Origin: Bacteroidota bacterium
GTDB lineage: Bacteria; Bacteroidota; JABWAT01
NCBI GenBank assembly: GCA_023151185.1
Contig: JAKLJL010000003.1
Coordinates: 296,930-360,929, forward strand
DNA: 64,000 nt
Direction of reading: 5' to 3'
Shown here: in pieces, positions 8,960 to 18,253 of the stretch
Numbering within the stretch: the first letter of the stretch is position 1
How the letters are laid out: every line of letters begins with the position of its first letter
Translations under genes and position numbers: made by a program
Notes under the pieces: generated by a model
Database searches by the model: none
Seen by the model: the letters and a program-made list of their open reading frames with translations, nothing else
Told to the model about the DNA's origin: nothing

Positions 8960-11900
8960 ATGAAATCGTTGAAACTGTTCATGACCCTGATCCTGGTTTC
9001 GGTCTCACTGTCTGCATCGGCACAGGACAAAACCATGCTTCAGGGATTTTACTGGGATGTGACTCCCGGTGGTGTCTGGTGGGATCAGTTGGGTGCAAAG
9101 GCTCCCGAACTTGGAACTGCCGGATTTGATGTGATCTGGATCCCGCCATTTTACAAAGGTGCAAGCGGAACCAGCGATGTAGGGTATACGCCTTACGACT
9201 ATTATGATCTGGGTAATTTCAACAGCAAGGGCGGGGATAATTACAACGACGGGAATACAACTGAAACCCGTTACGGATCCAAAACAGAACTGAAAAACAT
9301 GATCACCGCTTTCCATTCTGCGAGTGTGCAGGTTTGGGGTGATATGGTTCTGAATCACCGGTCAGGCGGAAATCTGGAATCCAACCCGTACACCGGCGGA
9401 AGCACCTGGACCCTTTTCCCGATTACAAAAGGTTCCAAACGGATTGCCTGGTCGGCAAACGGCTATAACTTCTTCTATCCGAATGCAACGGTAAATCCGA
9501 CTAACACCGGCGATTTTTACTCTGAAGATCAACTGGGTGCACGGATGAAAATGTACACCAACTGGTTCGCCTATGACAATGCGTTGCATAACGGTGCCGG
9601 TGCAAATCTTCCTTACGGTGACTCCCTGATGGTTTGGGGTGACTGGGTAACCCGTGAACTGGGCCTGGATGGCTACCGGTTCGATTTTGTGAAGGGAATC
9701 CACCCTGAATATATGAAACGGTGGCTGAACTATGGTGCCATGAGAGGCAAGCCGTCAGTAGGTGAACACTGGGATTCTGCCCCGGCAGCCAAGGAATGGC
9801 TCCGTCAGACATCAAGCGGCGTTTCTTTCTATGGAACGGGGGGTCCTGTTGATGCAGCACCCGGCGCCTTTGACTTTGAACTCAGATACCGGTATCAGGA
9901 TCTCTCAAACGGCGGTGATGCCTATGACGGCCGTAACGCCTTCCAGAATGCCGGACTCCACCGCACCTTTGGCGTTCCCTACGAAAAAATCTGGTCCTTT
10001 ATCGAAAACCATGACTTCGACCGCAAAAACTATCAGGGACTGGTCACTATTGACGGGCACAACCCGATCGTCAACAAGAAAAACCTGCTGTACGCCCACA
10101 TGCTGACCCTGCCGACCAATTCCCAGATCTGGTATCATGATGTGTATACCTACGGGATGAAGGATGAAATTTTTAAACTGGTTACCATCAAGCGGAAATT
10201 TGCAAAAGGATCTTACTCCATCCTGACCCTCGACGGAAGTCCGGTCTGGACTGATTCAAATGATGATCCGAAACAACTGTATGTTGCCCAGCGGGGCGGG
10301 ACCGGCGGACAAACCGGCCTGATCGTTGCGGTTAACAAGCACTCCAGCCGCAATATCACCGTCTGGGTAACCACCCAATGGGGCGGGAAACAACTGAAAG
10401 ATATCACCGGACGGCATTCGAATATTATCTCCGTTCAGCCAGACGGCCGGGCCCCGATCAACTCAAATGCCAACAGTTACGCCATCTGGGTTCCGACAGA
10501 TTACTCCCTCGGGCCATCTGCACCGGCTGTCGTGATTTCACCGGTTGGCGGTTCAATTTCTGGTTCCACTTCCATTACTCTGAGTGTCACCGGCGGTGTT
10601 GCTCCGGTAACAACCTATTACACACTCGACGGATCTGATCCGAAAACTTCGGCCACCCGCCTGACCTATTCTGCCCCGTTCACGATCAGTTCCTCAGTTA
10701 CAGTTAAAGCGGCATCGGTTGGTTCTGATGGACAATGGTCTGCTGTTGACAGTCAAACCTACACACTGGTGACGACCTCGTTCACCGTCCGGTTCAAGAA
10801 ACCATCGGGCTGGGGTACCGGAGTGAATGTTCACTACTGGAACAAGCTGCCGGGCGGAACTGCCTCGACCTGGCCCGGAGTAGCCATGACTGCTGAAGCC
10901 AACAGTTGGTATGCCTACACGTTCAGCGCCACCACCTCGACGAGTCTTCTGTTTGTGGATGCGGCCAACCAGACCAATAAAACGGCCGACCTGACCCGGT
11001 CAGCCAACGGCTGGTATAAAGACGGCGTGTGGTACACCTCAAATCCGGATAACAACGTACCTGTTCTGACCGTTAATCCGGCCAGCCAGACCAGTGCAAC
11101 AGCCCTGACGGTAACCATGTCTGCCACCGATGCAGACGGTGATGCGGTCTCGATTTATTACACCCAGGACGGGTCGACCCCGACGGCAGCCAGCACGAAG
11201 TATACCGCCTCTTTCAGTGTAAGTACTACGAAAACCATCAAGGCTATTGCCATTGATGCCCGTGGCGGAGCTTCTGCCGTCACCCAGCGGGATTACACCA
11301 TCGGAACTGTAACCGGCCTGACGGTTCACTTCTGGAAACCGGCCAACTGGTCAGCAACGGTTAAAGTTCACTACTGGAATACGGTTCCAACCTCAGCCGG
11401 CAGTACCACCTGGCCGGGAGTTACGGCAACAGCCGAAGGAGACGGCTGGTACAAGACCACCATTTCCGGAGCCACTTCTTCCTCCGTTATTTTCTCGGAT
11501 AACGGATCCACCACCCTGAAAACGGCAGATCTGAGCCGGACGGGTGAAGGCTGGTACATCAACGGTACCTGGTATTCTGCCAAACCGTCGGTCCTGAAGA
11601 TCCACTACCGGAATCTGTCGAACTGGGCATCGCCGACCATTTATTTCTGGAACACCGGTTCCGGTCAAACCAGCACCTGGCCGGGCAAAGCCATGGAACT
11701 GGAAAGCACCGGCTGGTATGTCTATCCGATCGTGGGGACTGCCTCGGCCTCGATCATCTTCAGCAATAACGGAGCCAGCCAGACTGCCAATCTGAGCCGG
11801 ACGGGTGAAGGCTGGTATATGAACGGAACCTGGTATTCATCCAAACCGGCAGGGAAGGAAGAAGCTGAAACCGGTGGACTTATTGCCGATCAGTTCATGC

Positions 11901-12151
11901 TCTTCCAGAACTATCCCAATCCGTTTAACCCGGCTACCAATATCGGATTTAACCTGGCTGCCGACGGATTTGTTACTCTGAAAATTTATGATGTTCTCGG
12001 AAAAGAAATTGCGGTTCTGGCCTCAGAACTCATGACGAAAGGCAATCATGTTCTTCCTTTTGATGCTGCACATCTGCCATCCGGGATTTATTTCTACCGG
12101 CTGGAAACCCAGGGACAGGTTCTGATTAAGAAAATGACTCTGATGAAATAA
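8960..12151 (+). CDS. Secreted GH13 alpha-amylase with three CBM26 modules and a sorting tail
   Basis: The ATG at 8960 is preferred over 8888: it follows GGAGGATAG and opens a clean signal peptide (MKSLKLFMTLILV...SASAQ). The product has 1063 residues. The GH13 catalytic barrel spans about 22-400. It shows 'DMVLNHRSG', nucleophile Asp242 in 'GYRFDF', acid/base Glu269 in 'GEHWDS' and Asp352 in 'ENHDF'. Then come a C-terminal beta domain, a chitobiase-C/Fn3-like module (about 527-600), CBM26 (608-690), a second Fn3-like module (700-780), and CBM26 at 784-870 and 877-955. A type IX-like sorting domain starts at 'QNYPNPFNP' (about 985). It should hydrolyse starch or glycogen outside the cell. The 3' part is nearly identical to the next gene's. 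Three LacI-type sites precede it. Confidence 0.92.
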   Translation: MKSLKLFMTLILVSVSLSASAQDKTMLQGFYWDVTPGGVWWDQLGAKAPELGTAGFDVIWIPPFYKGASGTSDVGYTPYDYYDLGNFNSKGGDNYNDGNTTETRYGSKTELKNMITAFHSASVQVWGDMVLNHRSGGNLESNPYTGGSTWTLFPITKGSKRIAWSANGYNFFYPNATVNPTNTGDFYSEDQLGARMKMYTNWFAYDNALHNGAGANLPYGDSLMVWGDWVTRELGLDGYRFDFVKGIHPEYMKRWLNYGAMRGKPSVGEHWDSAPAAKEWLRQTSSGVSFYGTGGPVDAAPGAFDFELRYRYQDLSNGGDAYDGRNAFQNAGLHRTFGVPYEKIWSFIENHDFDRKNYQGLVTIDGHNPIVNKKNLLYAHMLTLPTNSQIWYHDVYTYGMKDEIFKLVTIKRKFAKGSYSILTLDGSPVWTDSNDDPKQLYVAQRGGTGGQTGLIVAVNKHSSRNITVWVTTQWGGKQLKDITGRHSNIISVQPDGRAPINSNANSYAIWVPTDYSLGPSAPAVVISPVGGSISGSTSITLSVTGGVAPVTTYYTLDGSDPKTSATRLTYSAPFTISSSVTVKAASVGSDGQWSAVDSQTYTLVTTSFTVRFKKPSGWGTGVNVHYWNKLPGGTASTWPGVAMTAEANSWYAYTFSATTSTSLLFVDAANQTNKTADLTRSANGWYKDGVWYTSNPDNNVPVLTVNPASQTSATALTVTMSATDADGDAVSIYYTQDGSTPTAASTKYTASFSVSTTKTIKAIAIDARGGASAVTQRDYTIGTVTGLTVHFWKPANWSATVKVHYWNTVPTSAGSTTWPGVTATAEGDGWYKTTISGATSSSVIFSDNGSTTLKTADLSRTGEGWYINGTWYSAKPSVLKIHYRNLSNWASPTIYFWNTGSGQTSTWPGKAMELESTGWYVYPIVGTASASIIFSNNGASQTANLSRTGEGWYMNGTWYSSKPAGKEEAETGGLIADQFMLFQNYPNPFNPATNIGFNLAADGFVTLKIYDVLGKEIAVLASELMTKGNHVLPFDAAHLPSGIYFYRLETQGQVLIKKMTLMK
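10781..11953 (+). repeat. 1.17-kb direct repeat, copy 1
   Basis: This block encodes CBM26, the Fn3-like module, CBM26, CBM26 and the start of the sorting domain. It aligns without gaps to 14682-15854 (constant offset 3901). By eye only six residues differ over about 390. Some stretches are almost base-identical, while others carry clustered silent changes. Confidence 0.9.
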
Positions 12152-12161
12152 GCTGTCTGTT

Positions 12162-12189
12162 AAAGTCCCGCCGGAGCCGGCGGGACTTT
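12162..12189 (+). terminator. Rho-independent-like hairpin after the first amylase gene
   Basis: AAAGTCCCGCCGG (12162-12174) pairs perfectly with CCGGCGGGACTTT (12177-12189), a 13-bp stem ending in an A-rich/T-rich pair. It separates the two amylase genes. The 68 bp after it show no clear promoter, so the second gene may depend partly on read-through. Confidence 0.75.
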
Positions 12190-12257
12190 AACTCTGCCTT
12201 TCCGTACCTGTTTTAACCGCAATCACCCTATCCAATAAAAATCCTGAAGGAATAACC

Positions 12258-15200
12258 ATGCTGAAACGGTTACCATTACTTCGGTTCGTCATTCTGCTCG
12301 GCTGCTGGCTGGCCGGACTGACCTCCACTCTGACTGCACAAACTTCCGATTTCCGTGAAGAAACCATTTACTTTATCATTACCACCCGGTTTTATGATGG
12401 TGATCCGACCAATAACCGGCCAAATGAGTGGTGTTCCTATGATCCATCCAACCCGAACCGCCTGATATCGGATCCGAATGATGTAACCTGGCGGGGAGAT
12501 TTCAAGGGACTGATCCAGAAACTCGATTACATCAAGGATCTGGGGTTCACCGCAATCTGGATCACCCCGGTTGTTCAGAACAGAGGTCCGCTGGATTATC
12601 ACGGTTATCATGCCTGGGATTTTACCAAAGTGGATCCCCGTTACGAATCACCAGGGGCAACTTTTCAGGACCTGATCAATGCTGTTCATGCCAAAGGGAT
12701 GAAACTGATTCTGGATATCGTTACCAACCACTCCGGCCGGTACGGAATCAAGGGAGTTGCCGAAATCAAGTACAATACCGACCCAACCCAATCCTGGGGT
12801 AAAAACCTGGCCGGAACTGCCCTTCAGGATAACCCGAACTGGCAATATGACGGACTGACCAAAAACCCGGATGACGGCAAGATCTGGAGCCGGGCCAATC
12901 TGGCTAAAATGCCGGCGCCGTATAACTCGAATCTCGCCGCCTACAACTGGCCATCCACCGAAAGTTTTGTGAACACGACCGATGCCAACTGGTTTCATCA
13001 TTCCGGAAACGGATTTGCTCAGGGATGGGATGACACCACTAACCTGTACCAGCGGGCACTTGCCGGGGACTGCCCGGATTTAAATACTGAAAGTGTTCAG
13101 GTCAGAACCTACCTGGCCAATGCCTACAAGACCTTTATTCAAATGGGAGTTGATGCCCTTCGGTGGGATACCATCAAACACATGAATAAAAACACCACCA
13201 ATTATTTTATAGATCAGTTCAAAGCAGCCAAGCCGGGAATTTTCATTTTTGGTGAGGTGGCCCAGAAACGGCATGAACTCCACACGGTTACCGAAATCAA
13301 CCCGCATTGGTATACCTGGCGGGGAGGAGTTGGTAATTCGGCAGCATCGGGAATGTCGGTCATTGACTTTTATGGACAGGCAACCTTCCACAACGTTTTT
13401 GAATCCGGCGGATCGCTCAGCGGTGTTCAGGATGCTGCCCGGTATGACAACCTGTATTCCGATCCGTCCCAGTTGGTGACCTGGCTGGATAACCATGATT
13501 TCGGACCGAACAATGACTGGAACCGCCGGTTTGGCGGATCAACAGAAAACCTTGCCGCCTGTATGAACTTCATGTTCACCTGGCGGGGGATTCCGTCTGT
13601 TTACTACGGAACCGAAATGGAATTCATGAAAGGGGCCTATACCGACATCCATGAATCGGCAGATATTGAAAAATCACTGAATCTGACCGGTCGTGCCTAT
13701 TATGGTGATGCCATGGCTTCTGCCCCCAACCACAAAATCTATCAGCAGATTAAAAAGCTGAATGCCATCCGGAAAGCCGTTCCTGCCCTGCAGAAAGGAT
13801 CCTGGTACTGGGGTGGCAACGGTGGCGGAAACGGGGTCGGATATGTTAGAGAATATGGATCAAGCTATGCTGTTGTCGGGCTGGCCAAAGACGGTCAGGT
13901 TACCTTTAACTTTTCAGGACTGAAATACAGCGGAACCTATAAAGATGCCGTGACCGGTGCATCAGTTAATGTTACAAACGGAAATCTGAGTTTTACAGTC
14001 AGTCCGTCATCGGCAGGAATCTATGTCTATAACGGACCCGGGCTGATCGGTGGTCTGGGTGTCGGATTCTTCCAGAATTCAGCTAACCCGGGATCCGGCG
14101 GCGGTGGCGGCGGATCAACTTCTACTGTAACCTTTACTCCATCTGCACCGGTTGCCGGCCAGAGTGTAACGGTCAATTACAACGGGTCACTTAACTCCCA
14201 GTCAGCGGTGAATCTGTACTGGGGATATGACACCTGGAAAGGGGTTACCACAACACCCATGACCAAGCAGGGGAACGGATCCTGGTCTGCAACCGTCACC
14301 GTTCCGGCTGCCGCAACTGCCACTTTCGACTGTGTGTTCAATAACGGAACCGGAACCTGGGATAACAACAACAGTGCCGACTGGCATGCAACTGTAACTC
14401 CTAATTCGACCAACAATCCGCCAACTGTGGCAATTTCACCGGCAGGCGGCACCTTCAGCGGATCCGTTCAGGTTACTCTTTCTGCAACTGATGATCTTAC
14501 TGCCAGTCCGGTCATTTACTACACAACCGATGGTACCACTCCGTCGTCTTCCAGCCCGCAATATGTCAGCCCGCTGACATTAACGGCTTCTGCAACCGTC
14601 AAGGCGATTGCTTATGATGGTGCTGGGCTGGGCTCTGCGGTTGTGTCGAAAGTCTTCACGGTAAATCCGGTAACCAACACCTTCACCGTCCGGTTCAAGA
14701 AACCATCGGGCTGGGGCACCGGAGTGAATGTTCACTACTGGAACAAGCTGCCGGGCGGAACTGCCTCGACCTGGCCCGGAGTAGCCATGACTGCTGAAGC
14801 CAACAGTTGGTATGCCTACACGTTCAGCGCCACCACCTCGACGAGTCTTCTGTTTGTGGATGCGGCCAACCAGGCCAATAAAACTGCCGACCTGACCCGG
14901 TCAGCCAACGGCTGGTATAAAGACGGCGTGTGGTACACCTCCAATCCGGATAACAATGTGCCGGTACTGACCGTCAATCCGGCCAGCCAGACCAGTGCAA
15001 CAGCCCTGACGGTAACCATGTCTGCCACCGATGCAGACGGAGATGCTGTCTCCATCTATTACACTCAGGACGGGTCGACCCCGACGGCTGCCAGCACGAA
15101 GTATACCGCCTCTTTCAGTGTAAGCACAACGAAAACCATTAAAGCCATTGCCATTGATGCCCGTGGCGGAGCTTCTGCCGTCACACAACGGGATTACACC

Positions 15201-16052
15201 ATCGGAACGGTAACCGGTCTGACGGTTCACTTCTGGAAGCCGGCCAACTGGTCAACTACAGTTAAAGTTCACTACTGGAATACGGTTCCAACCTCAGCCG
15301 GCAGTACCACCTGGCCGGGAGTTACGGCAACAGCCGAAGGAGACGGCTGGTACAAGACCACCATTTCTGGAGCCACTTCTTCCTCCGTCATTTTCTCGGA
15401 TAACGGCTCCACAACCCTGAAAACGGCAGATCTGAGCCGGACGGGAGAAGGTTGGTACATCAACGGTGCCTGGTATTCTGCCAAACCGTCGGTCCTGAAG
15501 ATCCACTACCGGAATCTGTCGAACTGGGCATCGCCGACCATTTACTTCTGGAACACCGGTTCCGGGCAAACCAGCACCTGGCCGGGCAAAGCCATGGAAC
15601 TGGAAAGCACCGGCTGGTATGTCTATCCGATCGTGGGGACGACCTCGGCTTCAATCATCTTCAGCAACAACGGAGCCAGCCAGACTGCCAATCTGAGCCG
15701 GACGGGTGAAGGCTGGTATATGAACGGAACCTGGTATTCATCCAAACCGGCAGGGAAGGAAGAAGCCGAAACCGGTGAACTTATCGCCGATCAGTTCATG
15801 CTCTTCCAGAACTATCCCAATCCGTTTAACCCGGCTACCAGCATCGGATTTAACATGAGTGAAGCCGGTCATGCCACACTCGCTGTCTACGACCTCCTGG
15901 GCCGGGAAATCACGATGCTGGTTAATGAGACGGTTACTCAGGGATATCACACCGTTCAATTCGATGCTTCTTCCCTGCCGTCGGGTGTCTATATTTACCG
16001 GTTGGTCACCAGCCAGGGTGTCCAGATGAAAAAGATGACACTCATGAAATAA
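12258..16052 (+). CDS. Secreted GH13 alpha-amylase with CBM25, three CBM26 and a sorting tail
   Basis: The 1264-residue product starts after GAAGGAATAACC with a signal peptide ending near 'TLTAQ'. GH13 motifs are 'LDIVTNHSG', nucleophile Asp304 in 'ALRWDT', acid/base Glu333 in 'FGEVAQ' and Asp414 in 'DNHDFG'. The barrel differs clearly from that of the neighbour and resembles maltogenic or cyclomaltodextrinase-like amylases. A Gly-rich hinge (GSGGGGGGS) leads to a CBM25 module (about 620-715, 'GTWDNNNSADW') and an Fn3-like module (721-803). From residue 809 the tail is the same CBM26-Fn3-CBM26-CBM26-sorting arrangement as in the first amylase. The last 70 residues of the sorting domain diverge again. 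It should be an extracellular starch-degrading enzyme working with its neighbour. Confidence 0.92.
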   Translation: MLKRLPLLRFVILLGCWLAGLTSTLTAQTSDFREETIYFIITTRFYDGDPTNNRPNEWCSYDPSNPNRLISDPNDVTWRGDFKGLIQKLDYIKDLGFTAIWITPVVQNRGPLDYHGYHAWDFTKVDPRYESPGATFQDLINAVHAKGMKLILDIVTNHSGRYGIKGVAEIKYNTDPTQSWGKNLAGTALQDNPNWQYDGLTKNPDDGKIWSRANLAKMPAPYNSNLAAYNWPSTESFVNTTDANWFHHSGNGFAQGWDDTTNLYQRALAGDCPDLNTESVQVRTYLANAYKTFIQMGVDALRWDTIKHMNKNTTNYFIDQFKAAKPGIFIFGEVAQKRHELHTVTEINPHWYTWRGGVGNSAASGMSVIDFYGQATFHNVFESGGSLSGVQDAARYDNLYSDPSQLVTWLDNHDFGPNNDWNRRFGGSTENLAACMNFMFTWRGIPSVYYGTEMEFMKGAYTDIHESADIEKSLNLTGRAYYGDAMASAPNHKIYQQIKKLNAIRKAVPALQKGSWYWGGNGGGNGVGYVREYGSSYAVVGLAKDGQVTFNFSGLKYSGTYKDAVTGASVNVTNGNLSFTVSPSSAGIYVYNGPGLIGGLGVGFFQNSANPGSGGGGGGSTSTVTFTPSAPVAGQSVTVNYNGSLNSQSAVNLYWGYDTWKGVTTTPMTKQGNGSWSATVTVPAAATATFDCVFNNGTGTWDNNNSADWHATVTPNSTNNPPTVAISPAGGTFSGSVQVTLSATDDLTASPVIYYTTDGTTPSSSSPQYVSPLTLTASATVKAIAYDGAGLGSAVVSKVFTVNPVTNTFTVRFKKPSGWGTGVNVHYWNKLPGGTASTWPGVAMTAEANSWYAYTFSATTSTSLLFVDAANQANKTADLTRSANGWYKDGVWYTSNPDNNVPVLTVNPASQTSATALTVTMSATDADGDAVSIYYTQDGSTPTAASTKYTASFSVSTTKTIKAIAIDARGGASAVTQRDYTIGTVTGLTVHFWKPANWSTTVKVHYWNTVPTSAGSTTWPGVTATAEGDGWYKTTISGATSSSVIFSDNGSTTLKTADLSRTGEGWYINGAWYSAKPSVLKIHYRNLSNWASPTIYFWNTGSGQTSTWPGKAMELESTGWYVYPIVGTTSASIIFSNNGASQTANLSRTGEGWYMNGTWYSSKPAGKEEAETGELIADQFMLFQNYPNPFNPATSIGFNMSEAGHATLAVYDLLGREITMLVNETVTQGYHTVQFDASSLPSGVYIYRLVTSQGVQMKKMTLMK
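14682..15854 (+). repeat. 1.17-kb direct repeat, copy 2
   Basis: This is the partner of 10781-11953. Identity begins abruptly at the codons for FTVRFKKP and fades within the sorting domain, after 'NPAT.IGFN'. The catalytic domains upstream are not alike at this level. Confidence 0.9.
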
Positions 16053-16093
16053 GTCCCACCCCAAAGCCCAACCAAAGGGCGATGAACGTCAGC

Positions 16094-16123
16094 AAAAAAG
16101 TCCGGCAACTACCGGACTTTTTT
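16094..16123 (+). terminator. Terminator after the second amylase gene
   Basis: AAAAAAGTCCGG (16094-16105) pairs perfectly with CCGGACTTTTTT (16112-16123) around a 6-nt loop. The symmetric A and T runs make it usable in both directions. Confidence 0.85.
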
Positions 16124-16214
16124 GTTTTTAGCCGAAAGTTTTTCAGGTTTAACTTGTCAGACCGCACAGGTGCCGTACAAAATTGTGCGGAATTGTGAAA
16201 GGAAGGAACAATTA

Positions 16215-16340
16215 ATGGCAAGGATTGACAAGTCTTTTCTGATTTTAGTCCTTTATGTCTTTTATTTTTTTATGGTTTCCCTTACTTTTAGGGCTTCTGA
16301 CGGTAGTTCTCCATTTCCTGACTTCCAGTCTGTTCCTTAA
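16215..16340 (+). CDS. Possible 41-residue membrane peptide
   Basis: An ATG at 16215 follows a good ribosome-binding site (GGAAGGAA, 6 nt spacing). It encodes a short peptide with one hydrophobic stretch (LILVLYVFYFFMV). The longer ORF in the track starts with TTG inside the terminator and is unlikely. There is no other support, so it may be chance. The rest of 16124-16393 shows nothing clear. Confidence 0.2.
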   Translation: MARIDKSFLILVLYVFYFFMVSLTFRASDGSSPFPDFQSVP

Positions 16341-16393
16341 TCCGGGAAAATCGCAATCCGGACCCTGACACCGTTAATCTGGCATTAAACCTT

Positions 16394-17470
16394 ATGCAAC
16401 TTAAATCGAAGCCATTCCTTCGGATAACCGCCGGCATTCTTTTTCTTCTGATTCTGATTTTGGTCAGTCTTCAGCTTACAACTTCCCGTCTGATTCTTCC
16501 TGCCCCCGGAAAAGTTCTTCCCTCCAGAGAATGGGTTGTCTTCCGCGATAATGGCGACCAGATTGTTTCCCGCCTGACCGATCATCTGAAAGGGGTTATT
16601 TATTCCCAAACGACGTTGCCGGTTGTGAGAGGCGATAATCTGAACTTTCAGCTCTCAGGAAAGTGGACATCTTCCGGATATGTCCGTGCCGGGGATACAC
16701 TGGGCTTTCTGCAGTCACCCGACTTTTTACTCTGGAAACAGGAACTGCAGAACCAAAAAAGGGATCTGGAATCCGAACTGGCTCTGGTGACCTCAGGTGG
16801 AAAGCCGGAACTTGTCCGGCAGGCAGAAAATGAACTGAAACTGGCTGAAGCAGAGGAAGAATTTACCAGCCGTCAACTGGCAAGACAGAAGGAACTGTTC
16901 ACGAAAAACATGATTTCAGGGGCTGAGTTTGAACTTAGTGAAACCGCCTGGAAACTGGCCCGTTCCAAAAAGGAAGTGGCCCGGTCCGTTCTGGAGGTTT
17001 ACCGGTCGGGAGAGAAACCTGAACTTGTGGATCAGATCCGGACAAGACTTTCGGGTATCACCCGGCAGCTTTCTCTTCTTCCGTCAAAAGAAAAGGCTTT
17101 TACTCTGGTAACTCCCCTTGCCGGACGTCTGTTTCAAACTTCATCGAGTCTGGATACGTTGCTCTGGGTCGGATCAGACCCGAACTGGATTGTTAAAATC
17201 CCGGTGGATTATTCCTATCGCACGATGATACAGCCCGGGCAGACCGTTCAGTTTAAAACCCTGCAGGGAGAGAAGGTTGGGGAAGGCCGGGTGGTCTTTA
17301 CCGGCAATCAGGCAACCTTGCTTTCAGGCCGGCAGGTTGTTGAAATTGTCGCCGAAGTACTTCAGACAGAAAGCCTGGCTCCCGGACTGTATGTAACTGC
17401 AGATATTGCCGTAGGTGAAGGCTCAGGCTGGGAATCCCTGCTTTTCTTTCTGAACCGGCCCCGCCATTGA
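16394..17470 (+). CDS. HlyD-like membrane-fusion/adaptor protein
   Basis: The 358-residue product has one N-terminal membrane segment (about 11-30). A short beta region is then interrupted by a long helical hairpin (about 105-220, rich in E, K, Q and L, with 'LARQKELFTKNMIS' at the turn, as in HlyD/RND adaptors). A second beta region follows ('TPLAGRLFQT', 'PGQTVQFKTLQGEKV'). Adaptors of this kind normally bridge an inner-membrane pump to an outer-membrane channel, but no pump or channel gene is adjacent. Instead it lies 3 nt before a VTC-domain gene. Its exact role is unknown. The ATG at 16394 is the only reasonable start. Confidence 0.65.
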   Translation: MQLKSKPFLRITAGILFLLILILVSLQLTTSRLILPAPGKVLPSREWVVFRDNGDQIVSRLTDHLKGVIYSQTTLPVVRGDNLNFQLSGKWTSSGYVRAGDTLGFLQSPDFLLWKQELQNQKRDLESELALVTSGGKPELVRQAENELKLAEAEEEFTSRQLARQKELFTKNMISGAEFELSETAWKLARSKKEVARSVLEVYRSGEKPELVDQIRTRLSGITRQLSLLPSKEKAFTLVTPLAGRLFQTSSSLDTLLWVGSDPNWIVKIPVDYSYRTMIQPGQTVQFKTLQGEKVGEGRVVFTGNQATLLSGRQVVEIVAEVLQTESLAPGLYVTADIAVGEGSGWESLLFFLNRPRH

Positions 17471-17473
17471 GCC

Positions 17474-18253
17474 ATGCGGATCGAGTATAAATACATCGTT
17501 CCCGAAAATAAGCTGGATGCACTCCGGGCTGCCCTTAAGCCCTTTCTGACCCCCGATAAATTTTCTGTCCACCGGCAGGTCGATGAATATACCGTCCGGT
17601 CGGTTTATTTTGATACGGCCGGATTCAAGGCTTATTATGAAAAAATTGAAGGGCTGATGGAACGGAAAAAACTCCGCATCCGGGGGTATAACCAGCCGGT
17701 TGATACGGATATCATTTTCATGGAAATCAAGCAGAAAGATAAAAACCACATCAGCAAACGGCGGGCGCCAAGCCATTTCGAGCATCTTTCCGAACTGATG
17801 AAAACCCGGGATTTTGATCAGTACATTCTTAGAAAACCCGGTCAGACCAAACCGCTTCAGGATGCCGAAGTTTTCTTTTTTCACCTGTTCAGATGGCGGA
17901 TGAAACCGGTTGTACTGGTCACCTATGACCGGGAAGCCTATTTTTGTCATTTCGATCCATCATTACGGATTACTTTTGACAAAAAAGTCAGGGGAAAAAT
18001 TTATCCGGTTCTCGATGAACTTTATGACGATGATCTGGTGATCACCGACCCCGGATATTTCATTCTTGAAGTGAAATTTACCCGGGACCTTCCGTTGTGG
18101 ATGATTGAAATCATCCGGTCTTTTAATCTGCTCAGAACAACTTATTCCAAATACTGCCGGACCGTTTACCGCCATTTAGGTCCGTTTCCCGACCGTCCAA
18201 ACCATCATTACTCGCCGGACGGGCACAAGAAAGGCCTCATTTATGTTCCGTGA
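17474..18253 (+). CDS. VTC-domain protein (polyphosphate-polymerase-like)
   Basis: The 259-residue protein matches the VTC domain of the triphosphate tunnel fold. The alternating basic and acidic strands of the tunnel are visible: 'RIEYKYIVP' at the start, 'VRSVYFDT', 'RKKLRIRGY', 'FMEIKQKD...SKRR', 'VTYDREAY' and 'FILEVKFTRDLP'. In yeast this domain makes polyphosphate from ATP. Bacterial stand-alone members are mostly uncharacterised and are usually paired with DUF4956 proteins, as here. It is cytosolic by sequence. The next gene overlaps it by 11 nt, which suggests translational coupling. Confidence 0.85.
   Translation: MRIEYKYIVPENKLDALRAALKPFLTPDKFSVHRQVDEYTVRSVYFDTAGFKAYYEKIEGLMERKKLRIRGYNQPVDTDIIFMEIKQKDKNHISKRRAPSHFEHLSELMKTRDFDQYILRKPGQTKPLQDAEVFFFHLFRWRMKPVVLVTYDREAYFCHFDPSLRITFDKKVRGKIYPVLDELYDDDLVITDPGYFILEVKFTRDLPLWMIEIIRSFNLLRTTYSKYCRTVYRHLGPFPDRPNHHYSPDGHKKGLIYVP

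Noticed and set aside
16122-16340. 72-residue ORF as given in the track
   Set aside because: It starts with TTG inside the terminator; only the inner ATG at 16215 has a ribosome-binding site, and that is listed with low confidence.
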